DNA from: Paucibacter sp. KBW04
Lineage (GTDB): Bacteria > Pseudomonadota > Gammaproteobacteria > Burkholderiales > Burkholderiaceae_C
Assembly (NCBI RefSeq): GCF_003852425.1
Contig: NZ_QAJN01000008.1
Coordinates: 248,001-312,000, forward strand
DNA: 64,000 nucleotides
Direction of reading: 5' to 3'
The notes under the pieces were generated by a model, which did no database searches, was not told the DNA's origin, and was given only the letters and a program-made list of their open reading frames with translations. The position numbers and the translations under genes are program-made. Below, one piece after another: positions 31,019 through 39,506 of the stretch (the stretch's first letter is position 1; every line of letters begins with the position of its first letter).

Positions 31019-31705
31019 TCACCAGAACTGCCACTGCCCGGTTATCACCACCCAGATGCCCAGCACGCCATTGGTGACGGCGTGGGCAATCACGGCGGTC
31101 CAGAGCTTGCCGGTGCGCATATACAGCCAGGCATAGGCCAGACCGGCGACGATGGCGGCTAGCCACAAGGTGTGGGCCAGCATGAAGACGAAGGTGGAGA
31201 GCACGATGGCCTTCAGGCCCACGGCGCGCGGGTCCACCGTCTGGAACTGCGGCGAGGCGATCCAGCGCATCAGGAATGAGCGCCAGAACAACTCCTCCAT
31301 CACCGGCACGATCAGGGCCGCGCCGACCCAGCGCAGGGCGATCAGGGGCCAGATCTTCTGGCCTTGCAAATCAAGCGGTAGAAAGCTGGCCGTGGGCTCG
31401 CCGATCTGCATCCAGGCCGCGTCCAGATGAATCCACAGGCCGAACACGGCCAGACCCACGGCCACGCTCAACAGCGCTTCGCGAGCGCTGGGCAGGTTTT
31501 GCCGCGCCAGCTCGCCGTACTCGCGCCAGTACCAGGCCAGCATTCCGCCCACGACGAAGACGCTGAGGCCGTAGACCCAGCGCGGGTCCAGGCTCTCGCT
31601 CACCGGCAGGGCGCCTCGCAGGCCCAGCAAAAGCATGAAAACTGCAAAAGGCAGGCAGCGGGCGAGGGCGGCGGAGCTCAGTCCAAAAGTGGGGGCGTTC
31701 GACAT
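31019..31705 (-). CDS. CPBP/CAAX protease-like membrane protein, PEP-CTERM-associated type
   Basis: A 228-residue membrane protein with about seven helices and the CPBP glutamate motif VMEELFWRSFLMRWI, followed by the His-containing FVFMLAHTLWLAAIVAGLAYAWLY and IAHAVTN. This matches the CAAX prenyl protease-related proteins that accompany exosortase/PEP-CTERM systems. Two PEP-CTERM substrates lie elsewhere in the window, but no exosortase. A role in processing or surface sorting is inferred. It is convergent with the MarR gene. Confidence 0.82.
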   Translation of the reverse strand: MSNAPTFGLSSAALARCLPFAVFMLLLGLRGALPVSESLDPRWVYGLSVFVVGGMLAWYWREYGELARQNLPSAREALLSVAVGLAVFGLWIHLDAAWMQIGEPTASFLPLDLQGQKIWPLIALRWVGAALIVPVMEELFWRSFLMRWIASPQFQTVDPRAVGLKAIVLSTFVFMLAHTLWLAAIVAGLAYAWLYMRTGKLWTAVIAHAVTNGVLGIWVVITGQWQFW

Positions 31706-31777
31706 GGCGGTGGTGTGCGCGAGGGGGCGATCCAGATGAGGTTGGCAGCGTACCGCGAAATCCCCCCAAACCCGGCC

Positions 31778-32374
31778 TCAGGCGCCCCTGAGTCCGAGGG
31801 CTTGCGCTTGCGCCAACCAGTGCTCGCGCCGGGCGGCGCTGCTCTTGAGCACCGGGGCAAATTCGCTGATGCGCACCGGCGCGATGCCGCAGAACTCCAG
31901 TACCGCGGTCTTCATCATGCGGTGCGCCGGCGCGCCTTGCAGCCAGCGGAAGTACCAGGCCGGCGTGTCCATGCAGACCAGCAGGCGGGCGCTGCGCCCC
32001 TTGAGCAAACGATCGGGCAAGACCTGACCCTTGGCATAGCGAAAGGCAAAGCCCGGCAGCAGCAAGCGGTCCAGCAGGCCTTTGAGCAGGGCCGGCATCG
32101 AGCCCCACCACACGGGGTAGACCCAGACCAGATGCTGGGCCTGCAGAATCTGCGCCTGCAATGCTTGTAGATCTGGCTCCAAGTCTTGGGCGCCGACATA
32201 GCCCTGGCTGAGATTGAGGGCGAAGTTCAGCTCGCGCAAGTCGACCTGCTCGACCCGGTGGCCGGCCTGCTCGGCCCCTTGGGCATAGCGATCGGCCAGA
32301 GCCCGGCACAGGCTGTAGGGCTTGGGGTTGGCATTGATGATGAGGATGTTTTTGGGCGTGGCTTGCGTGCTCAT
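31778..32374 (-). CDS. Flavodoxin-fold NAD(P)H quinone oxidoreductase
   Basis: A 198-residue protein of the NQO1/KefF/MdaB family: ILIINANPKPYSLCRALADRY at the N terminus binds FMN phosphate. QHLVWVYPVWWGSMPALLKG is the characteristic flavodoxin-like loop, and PGFAF follows. It probably reduces quinones or electrophiles by two electrons using NAD(P)H. The start at MSTQATPKN fits the family. A MerR-type regulator gene lies 85 bp upstream on the same strand and may sense the stress this enzyme relieves. Confidence 0.87.
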   Translation of the reverse strand: MSTQATPKNILIINANPKPYSLCRALADRYAQGAEQAGHRVEQVDLRELNFALNLSQGYVGAQDLEPDLQALQAQILQAQHLVWVYPVWWGSMPALLKGLLDRLLLPGFAFRYAKGQVLPDRLLKGRSARLLVCMDTPAWYFRWLQGAPAHRMMKTAVLEFCGIAPVRISEFAPVLKSSAARREHWLAQAQALGLRGA

Positions 32375-32459
32375 GAGGCGTTCTGGCTGCGGCTTTTGGG
32401 GCCGCCAAAGCGGAAGAGAACGCCAGCATGGGGTCTGCCCCATGGGGCAGAGTCAAGCA

Positions 32460-32897
32460 CTACTTTTTCTTGCGGGGAGTCTTGAGGGCCTTGTAGGCCT
32501 GCAACTGGGGGCAGGCACAGGCCAGCTCATGGGCTTGGGCGAGCAGGCCATCGAAGTCCTGCAAGCGGCTTTGCAAGGCCTGCAGTTGCTGAATTTGTGC
32601 GGCCAGTGCCGCCTGCTTCTTGGCCAGGCCCTCGCGGGCCAGGCCCAGACTCACAGCTTCCAGCAAGGGCGCTTGCTGGGCCAAGGCCTGCAACTCGGCC
32701 AGGCGGAAGCCCAGCGCTTGGGCCTGCCGGATCAGGCTCACGGCGTCCAGCTGTTCCTGCCGATAGAGGCGGTAGCCGGCCTCGTCCCTCGCGGGGCTGG
32801 GGATCAGCCCAAGCGCTTCGTACAGGCGCACCGCCTTGGGCGTGGCGCCGGTGAGCCGGCAGAGCGCGCCTATGCGTATCGGGTCGGGCAGGCTCAA
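32460..32897 (-). CDS. MerR-family regulator
   Basis: A 145-residue protein with the MerR HTH and wing (IRIGALCRLTGATPKAVRLY, then LGLIPSPARDEAGYRLY). A dimerisation helix and a C-terminal segment with two Cys residues (ELACACPQL) follow and might sense metal or redox state. It lies directly upstream of the quinone oxidoreductase on the same strand and probably controls it. It lies 13 bp after the rlmJ start side, so promoter sharing with rlmJ is possible. Confidence 0.88.
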   Translation of the reverse strand: MSLPDPIRIGALCRLTGATPKAVRLYEALGLIPSPARDEAGYRLYRQEQLDAVSLIRQAQALGFRLAELQALAQQAPLLEAVSLGLAREGLAKKQAALAAQIQQLQALQSRLQDFDGLLAQAHELACACPQLQAYKALKTPRKKK

Positions 32898-32910
32898 GCT
32901 TGCAATGGGC

Positions 32911-33768
32911 TCAGTTCGAGCGTTGCTCTAACAAGAAGTTAGCGCCGTCGTACTGGCCCAGCTTCTCGACCAGATAGGGCAGGCATTCCTGCAGCTGGTC
33001 GTGCAGGGTGAAGGGCGGGTTGATGACGAACATGCCGCTGCCCAGCATGCCCACGCCACGGGCGTTCTCCTGCTGTGCCACGGTCAGGCGCACATGCAGC
33101 CAGCCCTTTTTGGCGCCTGCATCGGCCGCGGCCTTGAGGCGCTGGGGCAGTTGGGCGGACTCCAGCAGCTGCAGCTGCGGGTACCAGACCAGGAACACAC
33201 CATCGGCAAAGCGCTCCAGGCCCTCGCGCACGGCGGTCACGACCTTGCCGTAGTCGCTCTTGAGCTCGTAGGACGGGTCCATCAGCACCACGCCACGGCG
33301 CGAGGGCGGTGGCAGCTCGGCGCGCAGGGCGGAGAAGCCGTCCTTGTCGCTGACCTGGGTGTTGGGGCGGGTGGAGAGGTAGGTGTCGAGGATGCGGTAG
33401 TCGGTGGGGTGCAGCTCGTGCACGCGCAGGCGGTCATCGGCGCGCATCAGCAGATTGGCGATGGCGGGCGAGCCGGGGTATTGGCGCAGCTGGCCGTCGC
33501 TATTGAAGGCGCGCACGGGCTCCAGGTATTGCTGCAGAGGCTCGGGCAGGTCTTTGGCGTCCCAGAGGCGGGAAACGCCGTGCACATACTCGCCCTTTTT
33601 CTGGGCGTACTGGCCTTCGATGGAGTAGCCGCCGGCACCCGCGTGGGTGTCGACCAAGGTGTAGGGTTTGTCTTTTTCCGCCATATAGCGGAGCACCTGG
33701 GTCAGAACCAGGTGTTTGAGAACATCGGCGTGATTGCCGGCGTGGAAGGCGTGACGATAGGCGAGCAT
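32911..33768 (-). CDS. rlmJ: 23S rRNA (adenine-2030-N6)-methyltransferase RlmJ
   Basis: A 285-residue S-adenosylmethionine-dependent methyltransferase that modifies A2030 of 23S rRNA. The N-terminal signature MLAYRHAFHAGNHADVLKH is specific to the family. The SAM site is YTLVDTHAGAGGYS, and the catalytic motif reads MDPSYELKSDY, a DPSYE in place of the DPPYE of E. coli. Length matches (E. coli 280). It is a single gene, upstream of merR on the same strand. Confidence 0.95.
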   Translation of the reverse strand: MLAYRHAFHAGNHADVLKHLVLTQVLRYMAEKDKPYTLVDTHAGAGGYSIEGQYAQKKGEYVHGVSRLWDAKDLPEPLQQYLEPVRAFNSDGQLRQYPGSPAIANLLMRADDRLRVHELHPTDYRILDTYLSTRPNTQVSDKDGFSALRAELPPPSRRGVVLMDPSYELKSDYGKVVTAVREGLERFADGVFLVWYPQLQLLESAQLPQRLKAAADAGAKKGWLHVRLTVAQQENARGVGMLGSGMFVINPPFTLHDQLQECLPYLVEKLGQYDGANFLLEQRSN

Positions 33769-33817
33769 AGGGCTGGACTTTACCTTCCCAGCCTTGCAAG
33801 CGGTGTTTCCGCTAGGT

Positions 33818-35026
33818 TTACGGGAACTGGAAAGCGCCCGGATTCATCGCCACGGCCTTCAATTTGAGCGTGCCGCGTGGGTGCAGGAACTGTTCGGTCG
33901 GCCGCAGCTTGAGGCCGTCCACCTCGCCGGGGTCCACCGCCTTGCCGCGTATCTTGGCGCCGGGCTTGAGCAGATAGTTGTCTCGCATGGGCAGCACAAA
34001 AGTGTCCAGATCGACCAGGAAGTTGCCCGCCTGCTCCCATTCCGGGTTGGCCGGAATCTGCGGGTTGCCCACCCAGAGGTTGTTGATCAGCCGCACCTTG
34101 ACCGCCCCCGGATTGACCCGCAGATAGACGCCGCCGCTGGGGCGTTGGTCCACCACCGTGTTGTTGATCAGATGCAGCTCATGGCGGCCAGGGCCATAGC
34201 CTTCGGAGCCGAAGGCGATGATGTGGGGGTTCTCGGTGCCGGCGCTTTGCTGGATCACATTGCCCACCACCAGGGCCAGGCCGCCGTTGGGGAACTCCAG
34301 CTCATAGCTGGCGCGGCCACCTAACTCGTCCGTCAGACGGTTGTAGAAGATGTGGTTGACGGCCGCCCGGCTTTTCAGCAAATGCCCGGACTGGCCGTGG
34401 TGGAAGTAGCTGCCCACCACACGCAGGTAAGCAATGGCGCCGACGTAAAGGTTGTGGTTCTTGCCATTGCGCCGAACGATGGTGCCGAACTCGCAGTCCT
34501 CGATTTCCAGCCGTACCTTCTCGTCATTGCTGGTCAGCACGCCGTTTTCGTTGTCCTTGAATGTGCAGTCACGCAGGCTGAGCGAGCCGGCCTCCAGCCG
34601 TATGCCGGCGCCGTTCTGGTCCGGCACCTGGGCGCCGATGAAGTCAAAGCCCTCGATGCTGATGCCCCGCCCGGTGGTGACAAAAATGCCCTTGCCCTGC
34701 GAGGCCGCGCCCTGGGCCAGCATGCGCACCCGGCCACCCACGGCCTTGAGGCGCAGATTGTTTTGCGGCCAGGCCGCCACATCGCCGAGGTAGTCGCCCG
34801 CATCCACTTCCAGCATATCGCCGTCCTTGGCCGCCTTGGAGGCAGCCGCCAAGCTGCGCAGCTCGCGCAGTGGGCCGACCTTCAAGACCTGGCCTTTGGG
34901 TGGCGCTGCAGGCGACTCCTGCGCCAACAGGTGGCGGGGCAGCAGCAGGGCTGAGGCGGAGGCCAAGGCCATCTGCAGGCTGCGCCGTTTGTGAAGCAAT
35001 GTCGCGTTCGCCGTTTTGTCCTTCAT
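33818..35026 (-). CDS. Exported right-handed parallel beta-helix protein
   Basis: A 402-residue protein with a Tat-like signal (HKRRSLQMALASASALLLP). The body consists of short beta repeats typical of right-handed beta-helix (PbH1) proteins: FDFIGAQVPDQNGAGIRLEAG, LRDCTFKDNENGV, EDCEFGTI, NNTVVDQRPSGGVYLRVN and LINNLWVGNP. The family includes pectate-lyase-like polysaccharide-degrading enzymes, but no catalytic site is evident. Start chosen at MKDKTAN. It is divergent from the LptA-like gene. Confidence 0.8.
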   Translation of the reverse strand: MKDKTANATLLHKRRSLQMALASASALLLPRHLLAQESPAAPPKGQVLKVGPLRELRSLAAASKAAKDGDMLEVDAGDYLGDVAAWPQNNLRLKAVGGRVRMLAQGAASQGKGIFVTTGRGISIEGFDFIGAQVPDQNGAGIRLEAGSLSLRDCTFKDNENGVLTSNDEKVRLEIEDCEFGTIVRRNGKNHNLYVGAIAYLRVVGSYFHHGQSGHLLKSRAAVNHIFYNRLTDELGGRASYELEFPNGGLALVVGNVIQQSAGTENPHIIAFGSEGYGPGRHELHLINNTVVDQRPSGGVYLRVNPGAVKVRLINNLWVGNPQIPANPEWEQAGNFLVDLDTFVLPMRDNYLLKPGAKIRGKAVDPGEVDGLKLRPTEQFLHPRGTLKLKAVAMNPGAFQFP

Positions 35027-35205
35027 GTGGGGCCCTGGTTGCTGCACCTGATGTGCGGGCTCAGTCTATCGGGCTTGCGTGTCCCCATAAAAAGTCCCTG
35101 CGTTTTGGCGGCCTGCACTTGTTCCCAAAGGGGATGGCTGGGACGATGACGAGCAAGCTTCTGCAGACGCTTGGTGTCTTGGCAACTGAACGAGGCAAGT
35201 CCCTG

Positions 35206-35736
35206 ATGAACAGAATCCTGACCCTTATCCTGGCGCTGAATTGCGCTTCCCAAGTGGCGGCGCAAGAGGGGGGTGTGCGCGAACTTTCTATTGAATCGCA
35301 AGGAGGCACTGCAAATCTTCATCAGAAGAGTGGCGTGCTAACTGGGCATGTTGTGGTTCGGCTGAAGGACGCGATGTATACGGCCGATACCGCCGTGGTC
35401 TCAACTGACAAAGATGATTACGCCACCATCCAGCTGCAGTCGTCCTCGCCCGAGCGGCGTGTCAAAGCTCAGTGGACGGCCAAGGACGGGTCCAACTACG
35501 CAAGCGAAAGCCGAATGGCGATCTACGACGAATCGACAGGCATCTTGAGGATGCAAGGCGAATGCTTGGTGACGGTGCAGTCCAAGCGTCGGCGCAGCGA
35601 GATACGCGGGGAATCGATCGTCTACGACAGAAGGACGGAAGAGGTGGAGATCAACACGAACCCGGGTGGCGAGCCGCGCGGCCGGGCAAGGATTGTGGTG
35701 TTCGACAAAGGTGGCAAGCAGGGCAAGGACGAGTGA
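35206..35736 (+). CDS. Periplasmic LptA/OstA-like protein
   Basis: A 176-residue protein with a signal peptide (MNRILTLILALNCASQVAAQ). The OstA/LptA-like beta-jellyroll pattern follows: ANLHQKSGVLTGHVVVRLKD, MYTADTAVVSTDKD, then ESRMAIYDESTGILRMQGE and RGESIVYDRRTEEVEI. LptA carries lipopolysaccharide across the periplasm, but here no lptB or lptC is adjacent, so this is a paralogue of uncertain job. The start has GAGG at 35192-35195. It is divergent from the beta-helix gene. Confidence 0.75.
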   Translation: MNRILTLILALNCASQVAAQEGGVRELSIESQGGTANLHQKSGVLTGHVVVRLKDAMYTADTAVVSTDKDDYATIQLQSSSPERRVKAQWTAKDGSNYASESRMAIYDESTGILRMQGECLVTVQSKRRRSEIRGESIVYDRRTEEVEINTNPGGEPRGRARIVVFDKGGKQGKDE

Positions 35737-35847
35737 TTGGCCGGGAGCTGGTTTGCTAACAGGGTTTGAGCTTCCCTGGGTCAAACAGGCCATGGTTTTC
35801 CCGCTACCCTTGCGGCATTCCAGCTTTTGCCCACCCGCTCTTCAGCC

Positions 35848-36924
35848 ATGCCCAATCTTTTTGATCCCCTTCAGCTCGGCGAGCTCGCCCTGGCCAACCG
35901 CATCGTGATGGCGCCGCTGACGCGCAGCCGCTCCAAGGGCTTGGTTCCCGGCGAGATGGCGGTGGACTATTACCGCCAGCGCGCCACGGCCGGCCTGATC
36001 ATCAGCGAGGGCGCGCAGGTTTGCGCCGAGGGCCAGGGTTATCTGGACACCCCGGGCATTCACACACCCGAGCAGATCAAGGCCTGGCGCCGCGTCACCG
36101 ACGCCGTCCATGCCGAGGGCGGCAAGATCGCGGTGCAGCTCTGGCATGTGGGCCGCATCTCGCACACCAGCTTCCAGCCCGGCGGCGCGGCGCCGGTCTC
36201 CTCCACCGCCATATCGGCCGGGGGCAAGACTTACACGGCCGAGGGCTTTGTGCCCGTCTCCGCGCCACGCGCCCTGAGCCTGGCCGAGATCCCCGGTGTC
36301 ATCCGTGCCTTCGTCCGCGCCGCCGAATGCGCGATGGAGGCGGGCTTTGACGCCGTCGAGGTGCACGGCGCCAACGGCTATCTGCTGGACCAGTTCATGC
36401 GCGACAGCATCAACGACCGCAGCGACGACTACGGCGGTTCCATCGCCCACCGTGCCCGCCTGACGCTGGAGGTGATGAGCGGCATCGCCACGGCGATTGG
36501 CAGCGGCCGCACAGGCCTGCGCCTGAGCCCGGTGACGCCGGTGAATGGCGCGGGCCAAGACAGCGACCCGCAAGCCCTGTTCAATCACATCGCCCAGCAG
36601 CTGGCGCCGCTGAAGCTGGCTTTTGTGCATGTGATCGAGGGCCAGACCGGCGGCGCCCGTGATATCGCACCCTTTGACTACGCCGCGATGCGACAGCACC
36701 TGGGCGGCGCCAGCGCCTGGATGGTTAACAACGGCTACACCCGAGAGATGGCGCTGAAGGCCGTGGCCGAGGGGCGGGCCGATCTGGTCGCCTTTGGCCG
36801 CGACTTCATCGCCAACCCCGACCTGGTGCGCCGTCTGCGCCTCAATGCCCAGCTCAACCCCCTGGACCGCGCCACGCTTTACGGCGGCGATGCCAAGGGC
36901 TATATCGACTACCCGACGCTCTGA
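35848..36924 (+). CDS. Old Yellow Enzyme family ene-reductase
   Basis: A 358-residue FMN-dependent oxidoreductase of the NemA/XenB group that reduces activated alkenes or nitro compounds with NAD(P)H. It has the FMN-binding start LFDPLQLGELALANRIVMAP, LWHVGRISHTSFQPGG, the active-site stretch DAVEVHGANGYLLDQFMRD, and GRDFIANPDLVRRL near the end. Length matches the family (about 360). ATG at 35848 gives the canonical N terminus. A short hairpin at 36931 follows. Confidence 0.92.
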   Translation: MPNLFDPLQLGELALANRIVMAPLTRSRSKGLVPGEMAVDYYRQRATAGLIISEGAQVCAEGQGYLDTPGIHTPEQIKAWRRVTDAVHAEGGKIAVQLWHVGRISHTSFQPGGAAPVSSTAISAGGKTYTAEGFVPVSAPRALSLAEIPGVIRAFVRAAECAMEAGFDAVEVHGANGYLLDQFMRDSINDRSDDYGGSIAHRARLTLEVMSGIATAIGSGRTGLRLSPVTPVNGAGQDSDPQALFNHIAQQLAPLKLAFVHVIEGQTGGARDIAPFDYAAMRQHLGGASAWMVNNGYTREMALKAVAEGRADLVAFGRDFIANPDLVRRLRLNAQLNPLDRATLYGGDAKGYIDYPTL

Positions 36925-36930
36925 AATCCG

Positions 36931-36946
36931 CCCTACCTCGGTAGGG
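36931..36946 (+). terminator. Weak hairpin after the ene-reductase
   Basis: CCCTAC (36931-36936) pairs with GTAGGG (36941-36946) around a CTCG tetraloop, followed by only two T's. It starts 7 bp after the stop codon, so it is a possible but weak terminator. Confidence 0.45.
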
Positions 36947-37018
36947 TTGTGAGCCCCCGTCCCTCTGCCCAGAATCAAGCGCAAGGCAATCGATTCTGAA
37001 CAGTGATTGGAGGACGCG

Positions 37019-37741
37019 ATGAGGATGAAACGGAAGCTGGGCCTGTGGGCTGCCAGTGCGATGCTGGTCTTGGCCAGCGGCGGTGCGCAGGCGGAGCTGT
37101 TTGACCGCGGCGGCGGCATGATTTACGACAGCACGCTCAATCTCACCTGGCTGGCCGACGTCAATTACGCCAAGACCTCGGGCTATGCGGCGGCCCACGC
37201 GGGCGGCTCCACCAGCAACGGCACTTACATCGAGCCCGGCGGGCAAATGGGCTGGCATGCGGCCCAGACCTGGGCAGACGGCTTGGTCTACGGGGGCTTT
37301 GATGACTGGCGCTTGCCCACCATCAATCCCACCGACAGCAGCTGCGCGGCCCTGGGCGCCTACGGCTGCAGCGGCGGCGAGATCAGCCATCTCTTTGTGG
37401 TCGATCTGGGCGAGAAGGCTTTCGAGCCCGTCTATCAGCAGACCGGCGACACGCCCCAGCAAATCGCCAACCAGGCCTTGTTTCTCAATCTGGGCAAGGA
37501 TGGCAACGGGGTGTTGACCTTTTGGACCGGCAACAACTACAACGGCAACCCCAATCTTGCCTACTACTTCAGTGCCTACCAAGCAGGGCAGAACTTTCAG
37601 TCCGCCAATTTCGGCGGGGCCTATGCGATGGCTGTGCGCGTGGGTGATGTGGCGGCGGTTCCCGAGCCCAGCGCGTTGGCTTTGATGCTGGCGGGGCTGG
37701 GTCTGCTGGGCTTGCTCAGCCGGCGCCGACTCAAGCCCTGA
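37019..37741 (+). CDS. DUF1566-type protein with PEP-CTERM sorting signal
   Basis: A 240-residue exported protein. After the signal peptide (VLASGGAQAE) comes a DUF1566-like domain: IYDSTLNLTWLADVNYAKT, then TWADGLVYGGFDDWRLPT and YAMAVRVGD. The C terminus is a PEP-CTERM signal (VPEPSALALMLAGLGLLG, then the basic SRRRLKP). Start ATG at 37019 with GGAGG at 37009-37013; an ATG two codons later is possible. It is the second exosortase substrate in the window. Its 3' end overlaps the convergent MOSC gene by 11 bp. Confidence 0.87.
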   Translation: MRMKRKLGLWAASAMLVLASGGAQAELFDRGGGMIYDSTLNLTWLADVNYAKTSGYAAAHAGGSTSNGTYIEPGGQMGWHAAQTWADGLVYGGFDDWRLPTINPTDSSCAALGAYGCSGGEISHLFVVDLGEKAFEPVYQQTGDTPQQIANQALFLNLGKDGNGVLTFWTGNNYNGNPNLAYYFSAYQAGQNFQSANFGGAYAMAVRVGDVAAVPEPSALALMLAGLGLLGLLSRRRLKP

Positions 37742-38300
37742 ACTTGACGCGGAACAGCTCCGGGATGCTCATCTCACGTGGGCCGGGGATCAGCTCAAAG
37801 GCTTCACCGGCCTGCAGCGTGCCCGGCGTCTTCACGCTCAGGTAAAAGCCGCACCAGCCGCTTTGGCCCATCATCTTGACGGCCTGCTTGAAGCCCATCA
37901 CCGCGTTGAACTTGAAGCAGGGAAAGCGCGGTTCGCTGACTGTTAACTCGCAGTCGGGGAACTTGAGCACATCGCCGATCCAGACCTGGTTTTCCAGCAG
38001 GCCGCTGAGCGTCAGGTTTTCTCCCATCGCACCATGTGGCAAGGCCTCGCTCCAGCCAGCGGCCTTGGCCTGAGCACGCACCGTCTGCCAAAAAGCGTAG
38101 TGCTCCAGCGGGTAGGCGTAGACGGCTTTGGCCGTGCCGCCATGCACGCTCAGATCGGCCTGCTCATCACCCGCGACGCCTAGGGCTTGCACGGCCAAAC
38201 GTTCGGTTTGGCTCTGCTTGCGTATGCCGCTGAGCACGGTCTTGCCGCCCGGCACCTCAAGCGGCTGAGCGGTGGCGGTGTTGAGGCTGATCAGCTGCAT
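37731..38300 (-). CDS. MOSC-domain protein (YiiM-like)
   Basis: A 189-residue MOSC-domain protein. Diagnostic parts are VLSGIRKQSQTERLAVQALG, DLSVHGGTAKAVYAYPLEHY, MGENLTLSG and the conserved Cys in SEPRFPCFKFNAVMG. MOSC proteins bind molybdenum cofactor-linked sulfur and in the YiiM group reduce N-hydroxylated compounds. The start MQLISLNT fits the family. It lies 48 bp upstream of lldD's stop on the same strand as the lactate genes but probably is separate. Confidence 0.88.
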   Translation of the reverse strand: MQLISLNTATAQPLEVPGGKTVLSGIRKQSQTERLAVQALGVAGDEQADLSVHGGTAKAVYAYPLEHYAFWQTVRAQAKAAGWSEALPHGAMGENLTLSGLLENQVWIGDVLKFPDCELTVSEPRFPCFKFNAVMGFKQAVKMMGQSGWCGFYLSVKTPGTLQAGEAFELIPGPREMSIPELFRVKFRA

Positions 38301-38348
38301 GGGGTGGGACTCGCGCAAAAAGTGAATTGCGCGCAAGTCTAAAGCGCT

Positions 38349-39494
38349 TCAGAAGGTGCCTGGCAGCAAGATGCTCTTGTCCACATTGCGGATCTGGGTG
38401 TGGCCGCAAAAAGCCATGGTCAGGTCCAGCTCCTTGTGGATGATTTGCAGCACCTTGTCCACTCCGGCCTCGCCCATGGCGCCCAGGCCGTAGAGGAAAG
38501 CGCGGCCGATGTAAGTGCCCTTGGCGCCCAGGGCCACGGCCTTGAGCACGTCCTGGCCGCTGCGTATGCCGCCGTCCATATGCACCTCGATCTGCGAACC
38601 CACCGCGTCCACTATTGGACCTAGGGCCTGGATGCTGCTCTGCGCCCCGTCCAGCTGGCGGCCGCCGTGGTTGCTGACGATCAGCGCGTCCGCGCCCGAG
38701 TCCACCGCCAGCCGCGCATCCACCACCTCCTGAATGCCTTTGACGATGATCTTGCCGCCCCAGCGCTTTTTGATCCACTCCACATCGCCCCAGTTCAGCG
38801 CCGGGTCGAACTGCTTGGCCGTCCATTCGCTGAGGCTGCCCATATTGTCGACACCCTGCACATGGCCCACGATATTGCCGAAGCCGTGCCGCTTGGTGCC
38901 CAACATTCCTAGACCCCAACGCGGCTTGCTCATCATGTTGACGATGTTCGGCAGCGTTAGCTTAGGCGGCGCGGAAAGCCCGTTCTTTAAGTCCTTGTGG
39001 CGCTGGCCCAGGATCTGCAAGTCCAGGGTGATGACCAGGGCCGAGCAGCGCGCGGCGCGGGCGCGTTCGATCAGGCGCTCGATATAGGCGCGGTCCTTCA
39101 TCATGTAGAGCTGGAACCAAAACGGCTTTGTGGTCGCCGCCGCCACATCCTCGATGGAGCAGATGCTCATGGTCGAGAGCGTGAAGGGCACGCCAAAGCG
39201 CTCGGCCGCGCGCGCCGCCTTGATCTCGCCGTCGGCGCTTTGCATGCCGCAAAAGCCGGTGGGCGCCATGGCCACGGGCATGGCCACGTCCTGGCCGATC
39301 ATCTGGGTGGCGGTGCTGCGGTTTTCCATATTCACCGCCACGCGCTGGCGCAGCTTGATGCTTTGGAAATCCGCCTCATTGGCGCGGTAGGTGGACTCCG
39401 TCCAGGAGCCCGAGTCCACATAGTCATAGAACATGCGCGGCACGCGCTTCTGGGCCAGGCGGCGCAGGTCTTCGATGTTGGTGATGACTGTCAT
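38349..39494 (-). CDS. lldD: FMN-dependent L-lactate dehydrogenase
   Basis: A 381-residue alpha-hydroxy acid oxidase-family enzyme that oxidises L-lactate to pyruvate at the membrane and feeds electrons to quinone. Motifs: PRMFYDYVDSGSWTE at the start, MAPTGFCGMQ, and the catalytic SNHGGRQLDGA containing the active-site His and substrate-binding Arg. HMDGGIRSGQDVLKA binds FMN phosphate. Length matches LldD (about 380-396). Start ATG follows AAGGAG. It lies 12 bp after lldP on the same strand. Confidence 0.93.
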   Translation of the reverse strand: MTVITNIEDLRRLAQKRVPRMFYDYVDSGSWTESTYRANEADFQSIKLRQRVAVNMENRSTATQMIGQDVAMPVAMAPTGFCGMQSADGEIKAARAAERFGVPFTLSTMSICSIEDVAAATTKPFWFQLYMMKDRAYIERLIERARAARCSALVITLDLQILGQRHKDLKNGLSAPPKLTLPNIVNMMSKPRWGLGMLGTKRHGFGNIVGHVQGVDNMGSLSEWTAKQFDPALNWGDVEWIKKRWGGKIIVKGIQEVVDARLAVDSGADALIVSNHGGRQLDGAQSSIQALGPIVDAVGSQIEVHMDGGIRSGQDVLKAVALGAKGTYIGRAFLYGLGAMGEAGVDKVLQIIHKELDLTMAFCGHTQIRNVDKSILLPGTF

Positions 39495-39506
39495 GATCGT
39501 GGCTCC

